A stretch of DNA of 64,000 nt from Acanthaster planci. Lineage: Eukaryota > Echinodermata > Asteroidea > Valvatida > Acanthasteridae. Under the pieces are notes generated by a model that saw only the letters and a program-made list of their open reading frames with translations, was not told the origin of the DNA and did no database searches. Both the position numbers and the translations under genes were made by a program. Positions within the stretch are counted from its first letter, which is position 1; every line of letters starts with the position of its first letter. Where the stretch lies: contig NW_019091382.1 in the NCBI RefSeq assembly GCF_001949145.1, positions 890,418 to 954,417 on the forward strand. The letters are read 5' to 3'. Positions 49,201 through 61,200 of this stretch are shown piece after piece.

Positions 49201-52200
49201 AGTCGGCCGTGTCTAGTAAAATAACCTGTGGCTTTCCGACATAACCCCACCCATTGTGAACGCCGATCTGCAACCTTCGCTCCAAGACAACGACGTTACA
49301 TTTGTCGGACTGGACTTGCTCCTACGTGGTATAAAAAGAGAACTTTAAATACTCCACCAGAATAGATATTTGGAAAGCCCGCACTGAAAGCGCTATACCA
49401 ATGGGACTGTGGTTGGCTTATTTTGTCATATTCAACTCTTGTCCACGGTTGATTACCACAACAAACCCATCCTGGCAACAAAATCTTTTTCGGCCGAAAA
49501 TACAGACTTTTCAAAATGACAAGATACCACGACCACGGCCCCTTACAAAGTTGAACTTGAGAAATGCTGACACAGTAAATCCCTCTACATCTGCACCTTC
49601 ATCAAGTGTGACGTGGTTAAGAAGCCGATGTTTGTGACAAAATACACTGCGGTGCCTAGGACAAGTTGGTAGTGGGACAAAGCTGCCCACATTCTGTTAA
49701 AGTAACAATCAATGAATCTTAACCAGCAAGAATCACGCCAAATCAACAAGCCCATTACCATGGCGAGGCGGTCAGAGTTCAGCTGTTGGCACAGTTCCTC
49801 TTCAAATTCGTCAAAAGTTGGATACACGACAATCGATATGTTGTTAATGGATGCGGAGACTCGCTTCAGTGGCCTTGGTCTCCGTAAGCTGTCTCCGCCT
49901 GCTCCATAACAAACAAACAAACAAACACCCCAACAAAAAAAATGCTTTTACACAGCCATTTAAGGAGCAGTTTCACAGTAAACAAACAGGAATAAGTCGA
50001 CTCACGTACAGCCCACGAGAATTACTATCAGTTTTGGAAACTCAAGACGCACAAAATAAACAAAAACACAGTGGTCGTGCTGTAGTGTTTTTGCCAAACT
50101 ATATTCATGTTGGCTTTTTTTGGGTCAAAACTGGGATTCCAAAAGTACAGAAGTTCTACATGGCAGCCATTTTTCCCATGACAGCTGTTTCACAGGGATA
50201 CACATGCACAGACGATTTGTACTATCCCTTTGAACAAAAGCAGTTACAGGAAAGATGGCTGCCGTGCAGAACCTCCATACTTTCTGGACCACAGTTGCCT
50301 GATTGTTTAAAAAAAATCTGGTCGTTGAGTTTATAGTATTAGCTCTTAGGGGCAAGGGCCCAGAATTCCCCTCCCTCGGTCGAAAAAAGTCAGAAAAACG
50401 TCAGCTCTAAGGGTAAAAAAAATTTCTCAAACGTCGACAGTCCACCCAAAAGCCGATTTACACAAAGACAGAAGAAAAATACCTTCTTTGGGATCTACCA
50501 CGGCAACGCCAGGCACTCTCTCGTGGCCAGAGAGTAAGACGTTCTCTGGAACAAGATGCATGATCTTATCCATGTAACGGTGCGTGCGTATCGTGTAGCA
50601 AACCTGACAGTCGGATATCACTGTGAGTTTTTTATTTCCTGTGAAGAAATCACGGGAGGGCAGACCAACTATTGAATGAATGATGCTGTGTGCTGGAGCT
50701 GAAAACCTATGAAGTCCCTGATCTTTGGAAAAAACACTTAGTAACTACTTGGACAAAGAAAAACCAAGGTTTAGGCAGGACAGTCAGCAGTAAAAACTTG
50801 GCTTCCTAGAATACTGAAATAGAATTACACTTTGTGTCCAAAGGTTGTTGATGGGCATTTGGGGTATTAAGACAGAATTGGCAAGTTGAATGCATTTTGT
50901 CACATTTGTTCTTTGTTTTTTTAAACTTCCATGTTCTTTTTTGGTAACTTGGTATGAATGGGAAACTGACAAAAACTTTTTTTGTGATGCTGTGAATGAT
51001 TAAAATATTCTGAAAAATTTCAAACTGGAACTTCACTGATGACGTATTTTTGACTTACTCAAACTTTAAGGGCCTCCTTTTTTATACTCTGAACAGTCAA
51101 CTTCAAATGTGACACCCTGGAATATTCTCTTTAAAAGAAACGATAGCAGCATTTGAAAAAGCAAGGGGAACACTTTTATTCCCCTGCATGTCGTAACAAC
51201 TGATATTCCTGGTCTCGTAAAGAAAAGGTGCAATAATGTGGTCTGATCATGCCAGTTGCCGCTACAGACGTTTACCTTCAATATCGTCCCCCACGAAGAA
51301 CAGAGCTCTAGGGGAGCCATGAAGTAGATCTAGCCTCTTGACCGGCGCTGGCGTGCTGTGAGACGTATCGCTGAAGTCTCCTAGAAAAGTAAGACCAAAA
51401 CATCCTTGACTGGGATAGGGCCAATATGATTCAACCAACAGACCGACTGTGCCCGCTACGTCACGTGATCTACAGCATAGTGGGTTTCAAACATCAGCAA
51501 ACATGGCGTCCTCCTGTAGAAAAGTGTCACAAGTCTCACACCGAAAATAAAGCTGACGGTCGGTACAGTACTCAGACTACTGATGTGCTGAGCACTACAC
51601 CGAAAATCAGCTTTAGTTTGGGTAGAAAGACACTTATGACACACTTTGCTATGGAAGAACGCCACGTTTGACAGCCATGCTAGAGCGTTGGCCAAGTGAA
51701 TACTCCCCACTGAGTAGAAACAACTCTTGACTGTGAGCAGGTGGCTGGGTTCCTGTGTATTCGCGATATTCACACTTTCAATATCCTCACACTGTCACCC
51801 TGGACTTCGGAGAGGGGTGATTACCTTGATGGAAGAGCCTCAAGATGCCCCAACCGCATGCCATGAGCTGCACCTCACCGCCCCTCGAGGTGGTCACCCG
51901 TACAACTTCCACCACTAGGACTATGTTTTGATCTGCTAGTGATGTGTGGAAATATACAGGCTGAAGAAAAAAACAAACAAACAATGAGCGACACAAAGAT
52001 GGGTAATGGGCATTGCTCCCGACCTTTATCATCATGCTGCCATTTTGTCTTATCCCTGTATACCCAATGACAAAAACAATAAAAGATTGCTTATTGACAA
52101 AATGGGACACTGACTATATTTTTTCCAGCCTCAATTTGGTTACACTGCTTTCAATGGTGGAAAACAAGATGGCTGTCCCATGACAAAGCTCTCCATGGGT

Positions 52201-55200
52201 ATTCATTAAGTTATTCCCGCTAACTGGATCCATAAGCGTTCCATCGACCCTCTGGGTGGAGTAGTACATGGCTGGATTCTGCCATTCCAGGCACGAATGG
52301 CTAATCAACCATCTCTACCCTCATAGGTACCCAAAGTGCTGGGCGGAGAGAGTTGGAGTAAACTGACTTGCTTAAGGACACAACATGTAGGCCTGAACAG
52401 CAGCTGAATTCGCATCCCTGACCACATGCTCAAAAGTTAATGTACAAGGCCACTAGGCCTGACACGGAAATTTGAGTGGGAGAAAAATGACCTCCCTGAT
52501 TCTAATACAAACAGATCTGCATGTTTGTTTGTTAACAAAACGTGTTCAACCACACCACACATTGTTCAGATTCAACTTGCATGAAAAAGTCTTGGATCTC
52601 TGACTGCTAAGTGGCTGGAGATCTTTTGCTGAGATATAAACCGTACCACGTTATATGAAAGTCTTGAGGTGTTGGCTGGCCCTCTTTTGGTGCTCTGTCG
52701 CGGCCCCACCCAGGAACGGCCAAAAAACATCTTGTACGTCACATCGTAGAGGTGTAACCTCACTTCGTACTCCACTTTGATGTCTTCTTCCTGAAGTGGT
52801 TAGACGGAAAGTTTGAACTGATCACATAGGGGTACACTAAGTATGAATCTGAAAACCATCAACAAAGTTCACGTTCACATTTTGCATTCGGGGGGGGGGA
52901 CTGAACTGTTTACTCCAATGTTTCATAAATGTACTGTACGTGAACTGCTACCGAATGTGCACGTACTGGTTGTCAGGGTTGAAGCTCCCAAGATCTCATG
53001 CATGTACTCTTATATGCTAATTGTAACCTTTGTTTGTTTACATCGTACATTTGCATGTGACCTAGATACCTTGCACTCTCAGTAGTGAGATTTGCATAGG
53101 GAGCGAGCTACCGCAAAGGATTATGGGGCGATCTTTTAACATGTGCGAGACAGGCTAAGAATAGAGAGTGGCAATCTGAAACCGGCTTTTTCCTAATCCT
53201 AAACGAAAGCCTGAGTGAATGTAAGTCAACCAGGATCAAACAACTCTGAAAGCCAAATTGTATTATTTTCACCACCAAGATGTTTGTTTGAGAAACTGTT
53301 TTATTCAATAAACTCAGCGTTCTGGTAGATCTGGAATGAACTGTGTGATCGTTGTTGTTTGCATCGGATTCAAGACTCAAGTGGCAGAACGTGTGAGTTA
53401 TTACAAAGCGTTTAGGGTTCGAGTATGAAAAGCAGATAACCCTCGGGATTGAAATAACAGACAATACCTGGTGACATGAAATACATGTATTTGACATTTT
53501 GAAAACCTTTACACTCTTTTTTTAGTTTCATTTTGATCAGAACAGCACTGACCAGAAACTGGTACGTGGGAATTGACCAGGTACAGTACCCGCGCTAAGT
53601 TTCTTGTACAAATGCAGACAATGAATTTTTGGCCCCTACATTGAGGAAAGTGAGCAGGACCAGAGCTCCCAAAAGTGTGACCCTCCATTCCAAAAGCCAG
53701 GCTGACAAACATCTTCTATTCTCAAGCTATTATCAGGAAAATGACACCAGTATTCACGATGAACAAACGAAGAACATCAATAACTTTCACTAATCGTACC
53801 TGCAACTGTATGAACCAGACAGCTTGCTGCAGACAAAAACTGCACTTTTTGGACCACTTTCAAGTATTGTACCATGTACAATCTACTTTGACACAGGGGG
53901 ATACGAACTGTTAAACATCAATTACCTACCTTTGTACATGAGTCATTCGATAAATTTGGGGTCCAAAGTGTGACAATTTTCCATCCCTGTTGCCATCTGA
54001 CATGTTTGACATGCGATGTACATGTATCACTGAAACTGATTTCAAACCACATTCTGCATGTATTGTTATTTGTTTGGCAGGTAATTTGCAGTCCTTATTC
54101 AATCTTGGAATTAACAAATCACATGCCAGACGTAACAGGGACGGGACAAAAATTGGACCCCAAATTTATAGAATGATGCATGTACATGTATTCATGTACA
54201 TGTAGGTACATGTGTACATGTACTGTACAGGTACAGTACTTCAGCCTGGTTTATGAATGGTGGTCACTTACATGTACTGTAAATACGACAATATACATGT
54301 ACATGTACATGTAGCTGAAGGCATACACATGTGAAACCCAATATTTGACAGCAATTAGACACCTCTCAGTCAACTACTGTAGCGTTTGACTGCAGGTTTT
54401 AAATGATACAAAACAGTATTTTCAATGCAGAATTTGGACCCATTAACAGCTCTTCATTTCACGTACAGGAACATGGTTGCCATGCAGGTTTCATCAGTTT
54501 CCACGGTAACCACAAAATTGGTTTCAGTGCCAAGCCAGTTTCATTTTCACAATCCTTAAGTGGCTTTCAACTGCCCATGCAGCAAAAAAGAATAATAAAC
54601 ACCACCACCGTTTACTCAAACAAAATCTCCCTGGGCCGTAGATTTGTATCGCTCAGTGTCTCGTGAATGGAAGCATTGTCATGAGGGCTCTAGCCGGAAA
54701 ATGTTAAATAATGGACTATGTTTCCAATAAAAGCACCTTTCTAGGGCCAACTTAAAGCAGTGCTCAGTACAAGTTGTTTTTCTTGCCAACTGCTCCCGAT
54801 ATAGACAAAGTTTGTGAAGATTTGCCATTTGCTGACGATGGAAGCTAGTAACCGAGAACCTTAAATATGTGACCTCAAAATGAGCTGAAAGCTGGAATTT
54901 TCAAAACTGAGAGATTGGTATTTTTAAATTCAGCAGAAAGAGAGCTTTCCAATTGCATGTAAATGGAACACATTGGGTAAAAGTTTAAGATGACGATGTG
55001 GCATTATTCTGGCAGCTCTGTGTCTTTGCTCCTGACACTATTTCAACATATCTGACCAGGCATGAATATGCTTTTGTCAAAATTGCTGAGAAAATGACAT
55101 TTTTAAATATGTGATTCTGCGAAACTCTTTCCAAATATTACAAAACCTCAAAATTGACCTCCACTTCAATATGACTTTGAACCCTGAAAATTGTCGTGAC

Positions 55201-58200
55201 AGGTCACATGTACATGTACTGTATGCATTACAGTAATCCATTAAAGCATTCACTGCAAAGTGCAGAAAATTTAGTGTTTTTTTTGTGGGGGGGGGCCACC
55301 ACGAACAAAGGCTCAACACTGATGGAAATTCTCATACTCTGCAAATACCCAAGTCAGATAGCCAACTCAGCATCGAGTGACATTAAAAATACCCTTTTCT
55401 ATCAATAAAAGAGTGCAGAATGTTCAATCATTCATGATGGTGTCTTTGTGATAACGAGATGAGCACTTTAGCAGATGCACGCTGTGTACGCTAACGTATA
55501 CAATCTGTCACGGACAATTCCATGACGAGGACGGAGTGGGGAGAACAAAAGAAAAATGGATCAATCTTCTGAACTACAAGCACCACAACCACAAATGCAG
55601 TAGCAGATTGAAGAAAAATCTACATTAATTAAAGAGAAGAAGACGTATCAGTTGAGTGGTACGCCGCTGAAACGGAACACAGTTACATGAGAGAGCGCTG
55701 TTTGGTTTGAAAACATTTTTGGAGAGTCTGAAACAAAGGATTTTCGTTACCCATTTTGGTATTTTAAAAATGAAATATGCGCATGCTACGTGTACATGTA
55801 CATGTACGTAACCTTTTTTGCCATTAAGCCAAAGTGAAGCTAAGAAAGGTTAAAACTCTCTGCTAAAAGAGATTTTGTGCCTGATTGGTGGCCTCTTCTG
55901 TTTGAACTCGTTCTGTTTGTGCCAAAGATGAGTGGAAAACTGCAACATTTCTAACCATGACCGAAGTAAACCAAGGTCTCTGGGCAATGCTTTAAACTGA
56001 GGAGAGAAACAGAGAAATTCTTAACATTTGTAAATCATTTTTTGGTAAGTCAGTGTTTACAGAAACAATCAAAATGTTTCTCTGTCATATTCCCTTTCAG
56101 GAAACTTTGTTCGTAAAGACAGGTACATGTACATTGAACATGGTGAATGTACTTTATTTATCCTAGTCCATTTTTGTAATGTAACTATATGTACGTAATG
56201 AAGACTAAGTACATTCGTCAGCTCAGTGTTGAAAGGTCATTACAGCAAAAATGTAATTTTTGAAAATACTCTTGGGCCTTACCCTCAGCATGCAAGAAAT
56301 GTTGTATTTAAATTTCAACAAATTTGTTGCCAGGTGTCGTGTTCAGAATACCAGTAGTAATTTCCAGTAAGGATCTTATAATGCAGTTTTCCAGTAAGAG
56401 CTTTTGGCACTGACATGACGAATTACATGTGTGTACATGACCGATGGCAGTGGATACGTACATATGTTCATGTAACTCTGCTTATTGCTGTTAAGATCCT
56501 GGTAAGATCTGGGTCATCCCATGAGGTTGGGGCACAATTTGTGATGGTGTCAATTGTTACATTGGTTCCGTAAAAATGAACAGCTACAAATGTATTTCCC
56601 TGTATGTGGATTCCAAATTGACATTGTTATACGCCTTGCAAGGCTGAATACAGAGGTGTGGGTTATTTTTTAGAGAAAATGACCTACTCTACAGGTCATG
56701 ACAGGTGGTAAAAGTTACCCATGTAACAAGGACACCGTCACAAATTGCGCCCCAACCTCATGGAATGACCCATCTACTGACGGTGTGCCACTGTGAAAAA
56801 CTGATCCCTCCACATATTGATACAGGTGCCCATGGAGTTGCAACAGCACCTGACCTGAAAAACACATCCAGTAGGGCCCAATCATGCCCGCCCAAAGAAA
56901 GCCCAGTTTGCAGATCCTTCAGTCTGTGTTTACATATGCTTAATGTCAAAATGCTGTAAGGCAAAGTTTATTAGGTCTCCTGGAATTGGATTTCATGAAG
57001 CATCCATGGAACAGGATGAGCGTGGACTACCAGTAACTTGCAGTGGCACCGTGAGGGAAATATGAACTTCAAGTTCATCAGGATGCAATATTTTGGGGGG
57101 GGGGCGGCACACTGCCAGAAACCCTACACGTACTGGCGTACTGGTTCTTTTCTTTGAAGTTGACATGTTCATTTATGAAGTACTTCACATACAGAACAGA
57201 AAACAAGGAACAGGTTAGGTACCCATTTTTTTGGGGGGGAATTTTTGAAGGGACAAAAAACAGGAAATTTATAAGTACCCATTTGTGCCCTTTCTGCTGG
57301 ACAGATCGAAAAAAGCTTTGGAAATTTATGGAAAATAAACCACTCCTAGAACCCCTTCAAAGAACCTCCTTTCTCTCTTTACATTTCAAAATCAAACATT
57401 AAAAATAAATCCCCCCTTTCTGAAGGGGAAATGCCCCCAAAGTCCACTCCTATTGGCTCTTCCAATATATTCCTTACAGCAAACTACAGTTGTACTTCAA
57501 CATACAAAACCTCCACGTATCATCTTGAGATGAATAACTGGTAACCGTAAACTTTCCCATCAATCTATAAACATACTGGTACCTTTTCTGAGAACATCGG
57601 ACCAAGTCCATCAATGCTTAGAAGAGTTACACAAAATGGAACCCAGTCCTCACTCGTGGCTTTCTCCACCAATGTGCGCCGGTAGCTGGCAGGAACAAAA
57701 TAACCCTTCTTAAACTGCAAGCCGATGTCCCTCACGTCTTGCTTGGTTTGAGACACCCTGGGCGTAAAGACACCGTCAAGCGAAGGATACGGAGACGGGG
57801 CCGTAGCATGATGAAGAGGTGCAAGCTGATTTGGAAAAGTGCCAATGGACACCGCCATACCCTTTGTCCGAGACAAGTTAGAATTTGTACTAGCCGGTGC
57901 GAGCAGGCTGGGCGTGGCCAGAGTAATGGTAGGTACACGCAATGCCTGCCTCTTCTTGACGCCAGGTGGTTTCTTCGGGTGTCCGGTCGACATCCTTGCC
58001 AGGCTCTTCACAGCTCCGTCTTGACATCCGAGCTGGCAATCTACTGTACACCCAATCCCTCCCAGACAAACATGTACAGCGAAAACACTCCCGACAGACG
58101 TGGCTCTGCCAATCACAAATTCCCTCGGTACCACAATCCTCCATTACACTTCAAGGGCATATCTGACCTATTCTCTCAGACGGCCCGTTCATGACATCCA

Positions 58201-61200
58201 CTGTTACCAATACAGGCCCCGGTTGCCATCACAGCAACATGCATGTTGTGTGTGGGCAGCCTGCCTACAATAATGTACAGCCTGCAAAGATGGGATAAAG
58301 TAATAACATTGGTATGGGATACGTGCCATTCCACCAGATTTTTTTCCTTTCCAAACACAAAACACCTCCGTTCCTCTGTTAATAATTCCCCGCGTACAGC
58401 AACCAGCTCCCCCGTATTCAAACAGCGCTCCCGTTCCCTGCGTCTACTTTGGTTTCCATGGCGATTTATCTCCGCTCCAACGGCTCTCCACAACGCGAGC
58501 AAACCTTCAACTATCAGTGGACGGGTGAGTCAATGATTGATTGATGTAGGTCAAGAATACATGGGCAAATTCTGAACTAGCTTGAATGGCGTGACCTATT
58601 TATGTCTAATCGATAGTCTGGCTTGCTCATGATATCAGGATGTGTATTCAAAATCACAGGGCCCAGGATTTCCCAGGATGCATACCAGTTACTATGAAGA
58701 TATATTGTCCGCTGCAAATATGTACTTCTGTACCCTACATGTACATGCACCTCAGGCAGAGAGGGAAACCACAATGTTCTTCATTAGGTACAGTACGTAC
58801 ATACATAAACAATAAAGGTTCAGTGTACTTCTGGCACACTGTTCACGTACATGTGGTAACCAGACATCTCAATTTTGCTGCCTTATCCTGGATAAAACTG
58901 TGGAAGCGAAGGCCGGACGGTATGGACGGGCCTTTGTAACACACGAGTATGGACGAAACGTGCGACGAGGAAGAGTAACATAGAGGGCGCTTCTCTGATT
59001 TGAATAATTCCCACCGGTAGATTAAAACAGGATTACATCATAAGGTAGGTATGGGTTGAACCAAATAAATGGGGGAGGGGAGGCATTTAAATTGGGCACG
59101 TTTTTATGACCGTCACACCTGCAGGTAACACAGTACTGCACGTAACTCCGATTTTGTGATTTTCACTTTCCTTTCTTAAACTGAATACCATATTTGCCCT
59201 TCTTTTCTTTCTTTTTTTAACAATTTGGAAATCATTAAAGACTCCCATCTTACTGCTGTTCCTAAGGGCAAGATGGGTGGGCAGAGTTTGTAGAAATATC
59301 TCCCTTGACTGATGTCAGATTCTACATGTACATGTACTGTACCGCCAATCATGCACGGTCCCATTACTTTGAGAAAAGGTCGTATTTGTAATCAATTTTT
59401 TGTTGAAGTACTTATTATTTGGTGTTGTAAATGTAAACCGTGTGAGAATTTTTCCAAACTTGCGGTGTGTGTACTCATTTATACCAGCCAAACGGGGGGA
59501 AAAACTGTGCACGACTGTGACACGGAGTGATTAGAAACTATTCAGTGAACTTGCCATTGGGGGTTTCTGGGTAGCGTCATCAATATTGGCAAATACATGT
59601 ACAACGTAGTGGGCCTTGAAGGAGCTTTGTCTTTGCAGATTCCCTTACATGCATCACAATACAGGCGATTCACAATAGTGTGCCACCAAGAGTTTGCAAC
59701 ACGTTGGCTAATCAGAACCCGCAAAATTTGTCAACCTTTCCAAACTCACATTGGATCGACCGATTTCGTGCGTTGTGATTGGCCAACACATTGCAAACTC
59801 TTGGTGGCGCACTGTTGTGAAACGCCCGTATTCACAAGAAGGTTCTTGGTTTTTCTTTTCATTACTTTGCACACTGATCTCCACTTTTGCACATCTTTGA
59901 TCGGGGTATTCAAAAACCATAGGCAAAGTTTTTACAAAGTTTCAACTCCATCCAATTAAAGATATCCAAATCATTGACTGGAAAAAACTTGAAAACTTTA
60001 AATTAAATATAGTGTTACAAGATTTAACTTTACAAAAAACTGGGGGGTCCCAAAATATACAATTCCCCTGGGTGGTAGGCCTACCTGTACATGTAGGTAG
60101 CAGTAACCTACCGTAGGCCTACTCCAACCCATTTTTGAAACTGCTCATTCTCATATACATGATAACATCACTGAGTATCGATCCATATCTCTGTTTGGTC
60201 AATTGGTAGCTATTCCATATTTCAATGCCAAACTCAAAAGGGCTAATTCAAGTGCACTGACGGGAAAATCTGATGCAACCCTTTTTTTTAGAAGCTTGCA
60301 GAAAAAAAGTGAATGGCTTAGCCAAAAAAGTGAATGGCTTAGCCAAAAGAGTGAATGAGTGAATGGCTTAGCCAAAAGAGTGAATGAGTGAATGGCTTAG
60401 CCAAAAAAGTGAATGGCTTAGCCAAAAAAAGTTCTGGTGTACATTTTGTAAATCAACAAGAACAAGTTATATTTCAGATTAAAAACAGGCTGAAACCAAA
60501 TAATTAAATGGCTGTATGGTTGCAATTTACAATCAGCATGACTGATGGGACAAGAAAAAAGTCACTTTTCAGAAAAGTAAATCTATGCAAAAAGCTATCT
60601 GTTTTCAACTGAGATTTATTGTAAAGTCTTCTCAAAATTAATCATTGGTACATAAACCACCAGTGAGCATTACATCCAATATAACCAAAGTTACAAATTC
60701 CAATACTCGGCTCACCAAAATCGTGACTGACGGGACATTTTTTGCACATTTTTCTCAGCATACAATACTTGAAAGTCATTTTTAGGTCTTCAAACTGATG
60801 TTTTAAACAGAAGAGAATGATGATAGACATTACTTTTAATATCATTTGAGTCACAAAATACAAGTAGCTCTGTAATTACTTCTAATGCCTTCTCCCATCT
60901 CATCTTCAGTACAGAGAGCTGCTTAAGCACAAAATTTGCTTCAGCGGGAAAAAAAGTCGCTTAATAAACAAAGGTTACCAGCTCAAACTCTATCTGATTG
61001 TAATGCTAACCAAAAAATAGCTAAATACAATCCCAAAACAATATACATCACATGGAGTTTTGGCTGGTTACCTGATTTAGCAAGTAAGGTTTTTTCGCGC
61101 TTAAGCAAATTTTGTGCTTAAGCAGCTCTATGAAATTGGCCCCCTGGTGTTTAAATCATTACACAGATCTATGTCTTTGTAAGTAATTCTCTCACACAGT

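Noticed and set aside
57739-58194. 151-codon plus-strand frame opposite the alternative NPHP4 exon
   Set aside because: Arg/Cys-rich shadow of the minus-strand frame, without family motifs or splice context.
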